Positions 1-11,283 are shown, numbered from the stretch's first letter. The stretch is DNA of 64,000 bases from Streptomyces sp. NBC_01353 (GCF_036237275.1 NZ_CP108352.1:5332001-5396000); one strand, 5' to 3'. Translations and numbers: made by a program. Notes: a model not told the origin generated them from the letters alone.

Positions 1-1
1 G

Positions 2-2329
<2,328 letters not shown>

Positions 2330-2349
2330 GCAACCCCTGGTGGGGTAGG

Positions 2350-2382
2350 AGGGGCCGGCACCTGGTGAGGTGGTCGGCCCCT
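2350..2382 (+). terminator. Hairpin terminator after secA
   Basis: An 8-bp inverted repeat (AGGGGCCG at 2350-2357 with CGGCCCCT at 2375-2382) encloses a short CC/GG inner pairing. It lies between the secA stop and the convergent gene ending at 2386, so it can serve both strands. There is no T-run, which is usual in this G+C range. Confidence 0.6.
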
Positions 2383-2385
2383 TCG

Positions 2386-3027
2386 TCATGTCCGGGCCTG
2401 GGCGGGCACGCGGGGCTGAACCGGCACGCGGGGCTGGGCCGGCACACGGGGCTCGATGGGCACGGGCGACTGGGCCTCCACGCGCGCGTGGAGGCCGTCC
2501 AGCTCGACGGCGGCGCAGCGCCAGCGGCGGTCGGCGCCGCGTTCCAGACGGAAGGCCATGGCCCTGATCCGTTCGCCGGTGGCGACGGTCGCGCAGACCT
2601 CGACGGCATCCGTCCTGGGCGGGTGGAAGCGGCAGGTACGGAGCACGGGGCGGGCGCCCAGGGACCTGAAGGGGGTGTCCGGGGCGAGCTGGACGAGCTG
2701 TTCGTACGCCTCCCCGACGGTCATGCCGAGCATCCAGTGGACGGGCCGCTCGCCGCTGAGGACGGCGAGGAGGCGCTCGGCGAAGAGAGCGTGCGGCGGG
2801 AGTGCGCGAGGCGGCGTACGGACACGTGAGGGGGCTCCCGGGCGCGACCCGGGGCGGGGTCCGGCGGAGCCGCGGGGGCCGGTGCCGGCGGGGCCACGGG
2901 GAGCGGTGCGGGGGCGAGGGGTGCGCGGACGAGTGGTTGCGGTGGGAGTGGCGGCGGGTGCGGCAGCGGGAGCCGGCTCGGACGGGGGCGGCGGCGTGGT
3001 GGTGGGCGTCGTGGTGATGGCGTCCAT
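2386..3027 (-). CDS. Rv3235-family protein
   Basis: A 213-residue protein of unknown function that resembles the actinobacterial Rv3235 family found beside secA. The N-terminal ~110 residues are low-complexity Thr/Pro/Ala/Arg and probably disordered. The C-terminal ~100 residues form the conserved part, with a MLGMTVGEAYEQLVQLA helix, a RPVLRTCRFHPPR segment and a RRWRCAAVELDG strand. The start at 3027 (MDAITTTP) is chosen over an upstream ATG at 3156 because GGGGA precedes it and the upstream extension looks like translated leader. The extreme C-terminus holds short P-V-Q-P-R repeats. No enzymatic motif is visible. Location next to secA is conserved, but its role is not known to me. Confidence 0.75.
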   Translation of the reverse strand: MDAITTTPTTTPPPPSEPAPAAAPAATPTATTRPRTPRPRTAPRGPAGTGPRGSAGPRPGSRPGAPSRVRTPPRALPPHALFAERLLAVLSGERPVHWMLGMTVGEAYEQLVQLAPDTPFRSLGARPVLRTCRFHPPRTDAVEVCATVATGERIRAMAFRLERGADRRWRCAAVELDGLHARVEAQSPVPIEPRVPAQPRVPVQPRVPAQART

Positions 3028-3304
3028 GGGCGGTCCCCGTTCCGTACGGCCTCGGCGTTCTACCGGGCGGTAACTTCTGTTGGGGATCTTGTACGGGGGT
3101 ACTCGGCGCGCCCGCAAGGCTCCGTGGCTGCCCGCGTGGCCGTCCGCCGGCTTCACCTATCAGAGTGACGGGACGGTCTTCCCGGTCTGTCGGCACAGGG
3201 GTGGGGGATGCCTCGGGTGGACCCGCGAGACGGCGGCCTGGGGACCCCGAAGGGGGACTCCGCACGTATCCTGAGGGGGTTTCCGACTACGAAAGCGGCC
3301 AGCC

Positions 3305-3811
3305 ATGCGCGTGTACGTCCCCCTGACCCTCCCCGGTCTCGCACAGGCGCACAAGGCGGGCGAGCTGGGCCCCGGTCCGCTGACCGCGTACGCCGTCACC
3401 CCCGCCCTGCGCGAGTGGTACGTCTCCGACGACATCGAGGAGCTCGAGTACGCGGCGCTCAGCCGGGCCGCGTCGGCGTCCCTGCGGCTGCTCGCCGGGG
3501 ACCCTTCGGCGGCGCGCCGCCGGATCGTCGTCGCGGTCGACGTGCCGGACAAGGAGGCGGTGGTCGACCCCGACCGCGGCCTGGACGCCTCCTCGCTGGG
3601 CGAGGTCCGTATCGCCGGAGCCGTACCGCTGGCCAAGGCGGCGGCCGTGCACGCCGACGCGGACGACGCCGAGGCGGACGTCTCGGCGGCGGCGGACGCG
3701 CTGGGGGCGGCGGACCAGGGTGACGACGACGCGCAGTTCACGGTGGACGGGGCGGAGGACCACGAGCTGTTGTGGTTCGGGGTGCAGGAGCTTCCGGGGC
3801 TGCTGGGCTGA
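3305..3811 (+). CDS. DUF6912-type conserved protein
   Basis: A 168-residue acidic protein of unknown function. Its N-terminus MRVYVPLTLPGLAQ, the AYAVTPALREWY segment and the EELEYAALSRAA helix match a conserved Streptomyces family (DUF6912 as I recall). The middle is Ala/Asp-rich (ADADDAEADVSAAAD), and the end is HELLWFGVQELPGLLG. It has no signal peptide or membrane segment, so it is probably cytoplasmic. The ATG at 3305 lacks a clear Shine-Dalgarno, and the gene stands alone between the divergent Rv3235-like gene and the HAD gene. Function unknown. Confidence 0.75.
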   Translation: MRVYVPLTLPGLAQAHKAGELGPGPLTAYAVTPALREWYVSDDIEELEYAALSRAASASLRLLAGDPSAARRRIVVAVDVPDKEAVVDPDRGLDASSLGEVRIAGAVPLAKAAAVHADADDAEADVSAAADALGAADQGDDDAQFTVDGAEDHELLWFGVQELPGLLG

Positions 3812-3833
3812 CGGACGTCTGGCCGCCGACTCT

Positions 3834-3881
3834 GGGCTGACCGGTCGCTGGGCCGATGGGCTGACCGGTCCCTGGGCCGAC
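3834..3881 (+). repeat. 24-bp tandem duplication
   Basis: Two adjacent 24-bp units (3834-3857 and 3858-3881) differ at only two positions, and a degenerate third copy lies just upstream. The unit begins GGGCTGACCGGTC. They sit in the short spacer between the DUF6912 and HAD genes, outside any coding sequence I support. Confidence 0.8.
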
Positions 3882-3919
3882 CGATCTCGCCGTTCGGTGG
3901 GTGCCGGTACCGTCTTCGC

Positions 3920-4579
3920 ATGGGGAAGCACGGAAAGCACTTGGTCTGGGACTGGAACGGCACGCTGCTCGACGACATCGACGCGGTCATCGGGGCGACG
4001 AACGCGGCCTTCGCGGAGCTGGGCCTTGAGCCGATCACGCTCGCGCGCTACCGGGATCTGTACACGGTGCCGGTGCCGAAGTTCTACGAACGGCTGATGG
4101 GGCGGCTGCCCACGGACGCGGAGTGGGAGCTGATGGACGGCGCGTTCCATCGGCACTACTGGCAGCGGGCCGAGGACTGTGGTCTGACGATCGGGGCGGC
4201 GGAGCTGCTGGCCGCGCGGCAGGATTCCGGTTTCACGCAGTCGCTGCTCTCGCTGGCGCCGCACGCCGAGCTGATTCCGCTGGTGCGGAGGCACGGGATC
4301 GAGGAACGGTTCGTGCGGGTGGATGGGCGAGTGGGGGCCTCCACCGAGGGGAAGTCGGGGCATATGGTGCGGCATCTGGAGGCGCTCGGCGGTGTCGACC
4401 CAGTGCGGATCGTGGTGATCGGGGACGCAGCCGACGACGCGCGGGCGGCGGCGTACGTGGGGGCGCGTGCCGTTCTCTACACCGGAGGATCGCACAGCAG
4501 GGCGTCGCTGGAGGCGGTAGGAGTACCCGTGGTCGACTCGCTCGCGGAGGCGGTCGCCGTGGCTGAGGAGCTGGTCTAG
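3920..4579 (+). CDS. HAD-family phosphatase (phosphoglycolate-phosphatase-like)
   Basis: A 219-residue haloacid dehalogenase hydrolase, probably cytoplasmic and acting on a small phosphorylated metabolite. Motif I is DWNGTLLDD at residues ~11-19, with the nucleophilic Asp and Asn in place of the usual second Asp. A helical cap follows, then motif II in TQSLLSLAP, the motif III lysine in GKSGHM, and motif IV as VVIGDAADDARAA. The Asp-to-Asn change in DxDGT is uncommon and could alter the acid/base step. There is no visible Shine-Dalgarno. TACCGT lies six bases upstream of the ATG, which would fit a leaderless transcript. Substrate unknown. Confidence 0.85.
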   Translation: MGKHGKHLVWDWNGTLLDDIDAVIGATNAAFAELGLEPITLARYRDLYTVPVPKFYERLMGRLPTDAEWELMDGAFHRHYWQRAEDCGLTIGAAELLAARQDSGFTQSLLSLAPHAELIPLVRRHGIEERFVRVDGRVGASTEGKSGHMVRHLEALGGVDPVRIVVIGDAADDARAAAYVGARAVLYTGGSHSRASLEAVGVPVVDSLAEAVAVAEELV

Positions 4580-4675
4580 AGGAGCCGGTCCAAGGGCGGA
4601 GCCGGTCGGGACGCGAGCCCGGAACCGCGTCGGCCGTGCCGTCAAGACCCAGGTTTGACCAAACAGGCGCATGAC

Positions 4676-4756
4676 GCTGTCCACAGTGTCAAAGTTCGGC
4701 CCCCGCTTTTGTACACATACGGACCATGACGACTCCCCAGGTGGGACGGGTAGGCT
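4676..4756 (+). promoter_or_regulatory. Promoter with duplicated upstream element, copy 1
   Basis: An 81-bp block here is about 80% identical, without gaps, to 5979-6059, and the 30 bases 4706-4735 are identical. Its right end contains ATGACG (4726-4731) and TAGGCT (4751-4756), 19 bases apart, which fits a housekeeping promoter. The same hexamers and spacing are kept in copy 2. It faces the small gene at 5012. The identical part covers the -35 and about 20 bases upstream, where an activator would be expected to bind. No known operator is recognised. Confidence 0.65.
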
Positions 4757-5011
4757 CGTCACTGCTGACGGAAGGTCACACGGCTCAACGGGCATACGCC
4801 CAGGGCGTGTTGATCGGAGAAGGCCGATAACGACCCGGTCGTTTCTTACACCGGGTGAGAATCCTGTCGCGGATGCGGAGCGCATCCGACGGCCCCTGAA
4901 CGTGGCGAAGGGAGACCCCGGGAGAGGCCCTAGCTTGCCGGCCGGCCTCTCTTACGGATCTCCCCTCGCGCGCCGACGGGGGCACCCCCTGTTGCGAGGA
5001 GAGTGGTTCCC
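4757..5011 (+). other. Long structured 5' leader of the small membrane-protein gene
   Basis: About 250 bases lie between the predicted start of transcription and the TTG at 5012. Several stems can be drawn: ACCCGG (4831-) with CCGGGT (4851-), and a nested hairpin around 4911-4970 in which GGGAGA and GAGAGGC pair with GCCTCTC and TCTCCC. No open frame with a good start is evident and no known riboswitch class is recognised. Confidence 0.4.
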
Positions 5012-5221
5012 TTGGCGTCTCACGACGGTATCTCAGACAAGGCCCGGGGGGGCAGCCGTGCTCTGGCATGGTTCACGGCGTGCGTGGGCCTGCTGGCGCT
5101 GGTCGTCGCGGCGGTCCTGGCCGTAGGCGGGCATGGCGAGGCGGCCGTGGCCGTGGGTGCGGTCGGTGTGGCTGTCGCCAGTGGTGGTGGACTGCGGGTG
5201 ACGGTGAACGTCCGCCGGTGA
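5012..5221 (+). CDS. Small conserved membrane protein
   Basis: A 69-residue protein beginning (M)ASHDGISDKARGG. It has two hydrophobic stretches, roughly residues 15-37 (LAWFTACVGLLALVVAAVLAV) and 42-60 (EAAVAVGAVGVAVASGGG), and a short basic end VTVNVRR. The TTG at 5012 is preferred over the GTG at 5003 because GAGGAGAG lies 8 bases before it and the GTG falls inside that Shine-Dalgarno. It is probably an inner-membrane protein, conserved in Streptomyces next to gdhB. It is convergent with the DJ-1 gene and has the unusual duplicated promoter. Function unknown. Confidence 0.7.
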   Translation: MASHDGISDKARGGSRALAWFTACVGLLALVVAAVLAVGGHGEAAVAVGAVGVAVASGGGLRVTVNVRR

Positions 5222-5348
5222 GCGACGGCCGAGCGGGCGCGCGGAAGAGGTCGAGGGCAGGCCCCGCCCGCGCGGTCGCTCCGCGCCGAGCCCGGCGCGG
5301 GTCAGCCCGCCGCGCCGCCCCCGGGCGGATCGCCCCGCCGCCTGCGTG

Positions 5349-5903
5349 TCAGCCCGCCGCGCGCAGGACCTTCAGGAATTCTCGCATCCACGTCGGGTGG
5401 TCCGGCCAGGCCCTTGAGGAGACCAGGGTGCCGTCCACCACCGCTTCCGTGTCCTGGAAGCTGGCGCCTGCCGCCTGCATGTCGAGTTCCAGGGCCGGGT
5501 ACGCCGTGACCCTGCGGCCCTCCAGGCCGCCGATCGCCGCCGTCAGGAGCGGGCCGTGGCAGATCTGGGCCACCGGCTTGTCCGAGTCGAAGAACGACTT
5601 GAGGATCTTACGGAGCTCCGGGTCGTTGCGGAGGTACTCCGGAGCCCGGCCGCCCGGGATCACGACCGCGATGTAGTCGCCCGGATCCACCTCCGAGAAC
5701 GCCAGGTCGGCGGGCCAGCTGTAGCCCGGCTTCTCTGTGTACGTGTCGTAGCCCGGCTCGAAGTCGTGCACCACGAACCGCAGCTGCTTGCGGGCCGGAG
5801 CCGCGATGTGGACCTCGTACCCCTCTTCGAGCAGGCGCTGGTACGGGTACATGACCTCCAGTGATTCCGCCGCGTCCCCGGTCACGATCAAGATCTTCGC
5901 CAT
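5349..5903 (-). CDS. DJ-1/PfpI family protein
   Basis: A 184-residue cytoplasmic protein of the DJ-1/PfpI (class I glutamine amidotransferase-like) superfamily. Members include deglycases, glyoxalases and putative proteases. It starts with the Rossmann-like strand MAKILIVTGDAAESLE and contains VVIPGGRAPEYLR. It keeps the nucleophile elbow AQICHGPLLTAA, with the reactive Cys around residue 117 followed by His. The start at 5903 follows GGGAG by six bases; longer upstream frames are ignored for lack of homologous look. It is divergent from gdhB, and the 409-base spacer carries the second copy of the duplicated promoter. Chemistry and substrate cannot be deduced. Confidence 0.9.
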   Translation of the reverse strand: MAKILIVTGDAAESLEVMYPYQRLLEEGYEVHIAAPARKQLRFVVHDFEPGYDTYTEKPGYSWPADLAFSEVDPGDYIAVVIPGGRAPEYLRNDPELRKILKSFFDSDKPVAQICHGPLLTAAIGGLEGRRVTAYPALELDMQAAGASFQDTEAVVDGTLVSSRAWPDHPTWMREFLKVLRAAG

Positions 5904-5978
5904 GATGACTCCCAGATCGGTGGGTACCCCGCGTCCACGTTGCCCGCGGCGCCCCGCTTTGCCAAGAGGACATGTGTC

Positions 5979-6059
5979 GCTGTCCATAACGTCAAACTTC
6001 CACCCCCTCTTTTGTACACATACGGACCATGACGACTCCGGGGTGGAGAGCGATAGGCT
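5979..6059 (+). promoter_or_regulatory. Promoter with duplicated upstream element, copy 2 (gdhB)
   Basis: Gap-free counterpart of 4676-4756, offset exactly 1303 bp, with bases 6009-6038 identical. The -35-like ATGACG is at 6029-6034 and the -10-like TAGGCT at 6054-6059, 19 bases apart. Transcription would start near 6066 and run through about 250 bases of leader to gdhB. The sequence TTGTACACA just upstream of the -35 contains a short palindrome and may be part of the recognition site. Confidence 0.65.
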
Positions 6060-6312
6060 TTTCCCGTGATCAGCGCGATACGCCGAGGGGGCAGCGAAGC
6101 CCCCGGCTCTCGCCCGGTCCGCAACCGCGGCCGGGCCGACATGGCGTTCGCTGATCCCTTCCGTCCGGGCCTCCCGCCGACATTGGCCGATATCGGCTCG
6201 GACATCTCTCATCACGACATAACGTCGACCTCGACCGGTAACCCCGCGTCGTGGCGTTGTGTCATTTCTTCCACCGACGTCACGCAACGGCGCGCGACAG
6301 GAGCCAGAGGAC
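6060..6312 (+). other. Leader region of gdhB
   Basis: About 250 bases separate the predicted transcription start from the gdhB ATG, the same length as the leader downstream of copy 1. A GC-rich hairpin (GGGGGC at about 6089 with GCCCCC at about 6100) occurs early. No known riboswitch is recognised. A GTG-initiated frame runs through it but overlaps gdhB and has no family resemblance. Confidence 0.35.
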
Positions 6313-9300
6313 ATGCAGACCAAGCTGGACGAAGCCAAGGCCGAGCTGCTCGCACGGGCTGCCCGGGTAGCTGAGACCGGTCCGGTCGGGGGGCAACTTC
6401 CGACGGGGCCCGAGACGGGGAAGCGCCCGGACAGGGACACCCTGCTCGACTACCTCCAGCGCTACTACCTGCACACCGCGCCCGAGGACCTCACCGACCG
6501 AGACCCGGTGGACGTCTTCGGCGCCGCTCTCTCGCACTACCGGCTCGCGGAGAACCGCCCCCAGGGCACCGCGAACGTCCGCGTCCACACCCCGACGGTC
6601 GAGGAGAACGGCTGGACCTGCAGCCACTCCGTCGTCGAGGTCGTCACCGACGACATGCCCTTCCTCGTCGACTCGGTCACCAACGAGCTCTCCCGCCAGG
6701 GCCGCGGCATCCACGTCGTGATCCACCCGCAGGTCCGCGTCCGCCGGGACCTGACCGGCAAGCTCATCGAGGTCCTCGCCAACGGGCCCAAGGGCGAGCA
6801 GGCCCACGACGTGCTCACCGAGTCCTGGATCCACGTCGAGATCGACCGCGAGACCGACCGCGCCGACCTCAAGCAGATCACCACCGACCTGCTGCGTGTC
6901 CTGTCCGACGTCCGCGAGACCGTCGAGGACTGGGAGAAGATGCGCGACACCGCGCTGCGCATCGCCGAGAACCTGCCTGACGAGCCCACCGCCGACGATC
7001 TGCGCCCCACCGAGGTCGAAGAGGCCCGCGAGCTGCTGCGCTGGCTCTCGGACGACCACTTCACCTTCCTCGGCTACCGCGAGTACGAGCTGGTCAACGG
7101 AGACGCGCTGGCCGCCGTCCCCGGCACGGGCCTCGGCATCCTGCGCTCCGACCCGCACCACACCGGCGAGGACGACCACCACTCCCACCCCGTCTCGCCG
7201 TCCTTCAGCCGGCTGCCGGCCGACGCCCGCGCCAAGGCGCGCGAGCACAAGCTGCTGATCCTGACGAAGGCCAACAGCCGCTCCACCGTGCACCGGCCCT
7301 CGTACCTCGACTACGTGGGCGTCAAGAAGTTCGACGCCGAGGGCAACGTCATCGGGGAGCGCCGCTTCCTGGGCCTGTTCTCCTCCGCCGCGTACACCGA
7401 GTCCGTCCGCCGCGTCCCGGTCATCAAGCGCAAGGTCCAGGAGGTCTTGGAGGGCGCCGGCTTCTCGCCCAACAGCCACGACGGCCGCGACCTGCTCCAG
7501 ATCCTGGAGACGTACCCGCGCGACGAGCTCTTCCAGACCCCGGTCGACGAGCTGCGCTCCATCGTCACCTCCGTCCTCTACCTGCAGGAACGCCGCCGGC
7601 TGCGGCTGTACCTGCGCCAGGACGAGTACGGGCGCTACTACTCCGCCCTCGTCTACCTCCCGCGCGACCGCTTCAACACCACCGTCCGCGAGCGCCTGAC
7701 CGGCATCCTCATGGAGGAGCTCGACGGCACCAGCGTCGACTTCACCGCGTGGAACACCGAGTCGATCCTCTCCCGCCTCCACTTCGTCGTCCGTGTGGAG
7801 CCCGGCACCGAGCTGCCCCAGCTCTCCGACGCCGACAAGGACCGCATCGAGGCGCGGCTCGTCGAGGCCGCCCGCTCCTGGGCCGACGGCTTCGCCGAGG
7901 CCCTCAACGCCGAGACCGGGGAGGAGCGCGCCGCCGAGCTGCTGCGCAAGTACGGCAACGCCTTCCCCGAGGGCTACAAGGCCGACCACTCGCCGCGCTC
8001 CGCCGTGGCCGACCTGGTCCACCTCGAGCAGCTGACCCAGACCGGCAAGGAGTTCGCGCTCTCGCTGTACGAGCCGGTCGGTGCCCGTCCCGGCGAGCGC
8101 CGCTTCAAGATCTACAAGTCCGGCGACCAGATCTCCCTCTCCGCCGTGCTCCCGGTGCTCAACCGGCTCGGTGTCGAGGTCATCGACGAGCGTCCGTACG
8201 AGCTGCGCTGCGCCGACCGTACGCACGCCTGGGTCTACGACTTCGGTCTGCGGATGCCCACCCCGACCGCCAACGGCGCCTCCTTCAGCGACGACGCCCG
8301 TGAGCGGTTCCAGGAGGCGTTCGCCGCCACCTGGACCGGCCAGGCCGAGAACGACGGCTTCAACTCGCTGGTCCTGAGCGCCGGGCTGAACTGGCGCCAG
8401 GCGATGGTGCTGCGCGCCTACGCGAAGTACCTGCGCCAGGCCGGTTCGACGTTCAGCCAGGACTACATGGAGGACACCCTCCGCAACAACGTCCACACCA
8501 CCCGGCTGCTCGTCTCGCTCTTCGAGGCCCGGATGTCCCCGGAGCGCCAGCGTGCCGGCATCGAGCTGATCGACGCGCTGCTCGAGGAGCTGGACGCCGC
8601 CCTCGACCAGGTCGCGAGCCTGGACGAGGACCGCATCCTGCGCTCGTTCCTCACCGTCATCAAGGCGACCCTGCGCACGAACTTCTTCCAGAACTCGACG
8701 GACGGCGTCCCGCACTCCTACGTGTCGATGAAGTTCGACCCGCAGGCCATCCCCGACCTCCCCGCGCCCCGCCCGGCGTTCGAGATCTGGGTGTACTCGC
8801 CGCGCGTCGAGGGCGTCCACCTGCGCTTCGGCAAGGTCGCCCGAGGCGGTCTGCGCTGGTCCGACCGGCGTGAGGACTTCCGTACCGAGATCCTCGGCCT
8901 GGTCAAGGCGCAGATGGTGAAGAACACCGTCATCGTGCCCGTCGGCGCCAAGGGCGGCTTCGTCGCCAAGCAGCTCCCGGACCCGTCCGTGGACCGCGAC
9001 GCCTGGCTGGCCGAGGGCATCGCCAGCTACAAGACCTTCATCTCGGCGCTGCTCGACATCACCGACAACCTGGTCGCCGGCGAGGTCGTGCCCCCGGTCG
9101 ACGTGGTCCGCCACGACGAGGACGACACCTACCTCGTCGTCGCCGCCGACAAGGGCACCGCGACCTTCTCCGACATCGCCAACGAGGTCGCCGTCTCCTA
9201 CGGCTTCTGGCTCGGCGACGCCTTCGCCTCCGGCGGCTCGGCCGGCTACGACCACAAGGGCATGGGCATCACCGCCCGCGGCGCCTGGGAGTCCGTGAAG

Positions 9301-11271
9301 CGGCACTTCCGGGAGCTCGGTCACGACACCCAGACCCAGGACTTCACCGTCGTCGGTGTCGGCGACATGTCCGGCGACGTCTTCGGCAACGGAATGCTGC
9401 TCTCCGAGCACATCCGCCTGGTCGCGGCCTTCGACCACCGCCACATCTTCATCGACCCGACCCCGGACGCGGCCGTCTCGTACGCCGAGCGGCGCCGTCT
9501 CTTCGAGCTGCCCCGCAGCTCCTGGGCCGACTACAACACCGAGCTCCTCTCCGCGGGCGGCGGCATCCACCCCCGTACCGCCAAGTCGATTCCGGTCAAC
9601 GCGCAGATGCGGGCGGCACTCGGCATCGAGGCCGGTGTCACCAAGATGACCCCGGCCGAGCTGATGCAGACGATCCTCCACTCGCCGGTCGACCTGCTGT
9701 GGAACGGCGGCATCGGTACGTACGTCAAGTCGTCCGCCGAGTCGAACGCGGACGTCGGCGACAAGGCGAACGACGCCATCCGCGTCAACGGCGAGGCCCT
9801 GCGGGTCAAGGTCGTCGGCGAGGGCGGCAACCTCGGTCTCACCCAGCTCGGCCGTATCGAGTTCGCCCGCAAGGGCGGCCCCGACGGCGAGGGCGGCAAG
9901 GTCAACACCGACGCCATCGACAACAGCGCCGGCGTGGACACCTCCGACCACGAGGTCAACATCAAGATCCTGCTCAACGGGCTCGTCACCGAAGGCGACA
10001 TGACCGTGAAGCAGCGCAACAAGATCCTCGCCGAGATGACCGACGAGGTCGGCTCGCTCGTCCTGCGCAACAACTACGCGCAGAACGTCGCCCTGGGCAA
10101 CGCCGTGGCGCAGTCGCCGTCCCTCCTCCACGCCCACCAGCGGTTCATGCGCCGCCTGGGCCGGGACGGAGCCCTCGACCGCTCGCTGGAGTTCCTGCCG
10201 CACGACCGGCAGATCCGGGAGCTGCTCAACAACGCCAAGGGCCTGAGCCAGCCGGAGCTCGCCGTCCTCCTCGCGTACACCAAGATCACGGTGGCCGACG
10301 AGCTGATCGGCACCGAGCTGCCGGACGACCCGTACCTGCGCGGTCTGCTCCGCGCGTACTTCCCGACGCAGCTGCGCGAGAAGTTCGCCGACGCGGTCGA
10401 CACCCACCCGCTGCGCCGGGAGATCGTCACCACGGTCCTGGTCAACGACACCGTCAACACCGGTGGCTCGACCTTCCTGCACCGCCTTCGTGAGGAGACC
10501 GGCGCGTCGATCGAGGAGATCGTCCGCGCGCAGACCGCCGCCCGCGCCATCTTCCGGCTCGGCGAGGTCTGGGACGCCGTCGAGGCGCTCGACAACCGGG
10601 TCCCGGCCGATGTCCAGACCCGGATGCGGCTGCACTCCCGCCGTCTGGTCGAGCGCGGTACGCGCTGGCTGCTCGGCAACCGGCCGCAGCCGCTCCAGCT
10701 CGTCGAGACGATCGACTTCTTCGGTGAGCGCGTGGAGCAGGTCTGGGACGAGCTGCCGCAGCTGCTGCGCGGCGCGGACCTGGAGTGGTACCAGTCGATC
10801 CTGGAGGAGCTGACCGAGGTCGGCGTGCCGGAGGAGCTCGCCCTGCGGGTCGCCGGCTTCTCCTCCGCCTTCCCGACGCTCGACATCGTCGCGATCGCGG
10901 ACCGCACCGCCAAGGACCCGATGGCGGTCGCCGAGGTCTACTACGACCTGGCCGACCGGCTGCGGATCACCCAGCTCATGGACCGGATCATCGAACTGCC
11001 GCGCGCCGACCGGTGGCAGTCGATGGCCCGCGCCTCCATCCGCGAGGACCTGTTCGCCGCGCACGCCGCCCTCACGGCGGACGTGCTCTCGGCGGGCAAC
11101 GGCACCTCGACGCCGGAGGAGCGGTTCAAGGCCTGGGAGCAGAAGAACGCGGCGATCCTCGGCCGGGCGCGCACGACGCTGGAGGAGATCCAGGGCTCGG
11201 AGACCTTCGACCTGGCGAACCTGTCGGTGGCGATGCGGACCATGCGCCAGCTGCTGCGCGCGCACAGCTAG
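6313..11271 (+). CDS. gdhB: NAD-dependent glutamate dehydrogenase, large (180-kDa) type
   Basis: A 1652-residue enzyme that oxidatively deaminates glutamate to 2-oxoglutarate and ammonia with NAD, serving glutamate catabolism. It belongs to the very large GDH class known from Streptomyces and Pseudomonas. The N-terminal half carries ACT-like regulatory segments. The catalytic core lies around residues 820-1250, with the substrate lysine region RGGLRWSDRREDFRTEILGL, VPVGAKGGFV, and the nucleotide-binding stretch VVGVGDMSGDVFGNGML. The long helical C-terminus continues to MRTMRQLLRAHS. The ATG at 6313 follows AGAGGAC, while the earlier ATG at 6259 lacks a ribosome site. A strong hairpin follows the stop. 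Expression probably depends on the duplicated promoter at 5979-6059. Confidence 0.96.
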   Translation: MQTKLDEAKAELLARAARVAETGPVGGQLPTGPETGKRPDRDTLLDYLQRYYLHTAPEDLTDRDPVDVFGAALSHYRLAENRPQGTANVRVHTPTVEENGWTCSHSVVEVVTDDMPFLVDSVTNELSRQGRGIHVVIHPQVRVRRDLTGKLIEVLANGPKGEQAHDVLTESWIHVEIDRETDRADLKQITTDLLRVLSDVRETVEDWEKMRDTALRIAENLPDEPTADDLRPTEVEEARELLRWLSDDHFTFLGYREYELVNGDALAAVPGTGLGILRSDPHHTGEDDHHSHPVSPSFSRLPADARAKAREHKLLILTKANSRSTVHRPSYLDYVGVKKFDAEGNVIGERRFLGLFSSAAYTESVRRVPVIKRKVQEVLEGAGFSPNSHDGRDLLQILETYPRDELFQTPVDELRSIVTSVLYLQERRRLRLYLRQDEYGRYYSALVYLPRDRFNTTVRERLTGILMEELDGTSVDFTAWNTESILSRLHFVVRVEPGTELPQLSDADKDRIEARLVEAARSWADGFAEALNAETGEERAAELLRKYGNAFPEGYKADHSPRSAVADLVHLEQLTQTGKEFALSLYEPVGARPGERRFKIYKSGDQISLSAVLPVLNRLGVEVIDERPYELRCADRTHAWVYDFGLRMPTPTANGASFSDDARERFQEAFAATWTGQAENDGFNSLVLSAGLNWRQAMVLRAYAKYLRQAGSTFSQDYMEDTLRNNVHTTRLLVSLFEARMSPERQRAGIELIDALLEELDAALDQVASLDEDRILRSFLTVIKATLRTNFFQNSTDGVPHSYVSMKFDPQAIPDLPAPRPAFEIWVYSPRVEGVHLRFGKVARGGLRWSDRREDFRTEILGLVKAQMVKNTVIVPVGAKGGFVAKQLPDPSVDRDAWLAEGIASYKTFISALLDITDNLVAGEVVPPVDVVRHDEDDTYLVVAADKGTATFSDIANEVAVSYGFWLGDAFASGGSAGYDHKGMGITARGAWESVKRHFRELGHDTQTQDFTVVGVGDMSGDVFGNGMLLSEHIRLVAAFDHRHIFIDPTPDAAVSYAERRRLFELPRSSWADYNTELLSAGGGIHPRTAKSIPVNAQMRAALGIEAGVTKMTPAELMQTILHSPVDLLWNGGIGTYVKSSAESNADVGDKANDAIRVNGEALRVKVVGEGGNLGLTQLGRIEFARKGGPDGEGGKVNTDAIDNSAGVDTSDHEVNIKILLNGLVTEGDMTVKQRNKILAEMTDEVGSLVLRNNYAQNVALGNAVAQSPSLLHAHQRFMRRLGRDGALDRSLEFLPHDRQIRELLNNAKGLSQPELAVLLAYTKITVADELIGTELPDDPYLRGLLRAYFPTQLREKFADAVDTHPLRREIVTTVLVNDTVNTGGSTFLHRLREETGASIEEIVRAQTAARAIFRLGEVWDAVEALDNRVPADVQTRMRLHSRRLVERGTRWLLGNRPQPLQLVETIDFFGERVEQVWDELPQLLRGADLEWYQSILEELTEVGVPEELALRVAGFSSAFPTLDIVAIADRTAKDPMAVAEVYYDLADRLRITQLMDRIIELPRADRWQSMARASIREDLFAAHAALTADVLSAGNGTSTPEERFKAWEQKNAAILGRARTTLEEIQGSETFDLANLSVAMRTMRQLLRAHS

Positions 11272-11283
11272 TCGGTACGAGTG

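Noticed and set aside
6066-6374. GTG-initiated frame starting at the predicted gdhB transcription start
   Set aside because: It would be leaderless, but it overlaps the first 60 bases of gdhB out of frame. It shows no family resemblance, and the sister promoter at 4676 has no equivalent frame.
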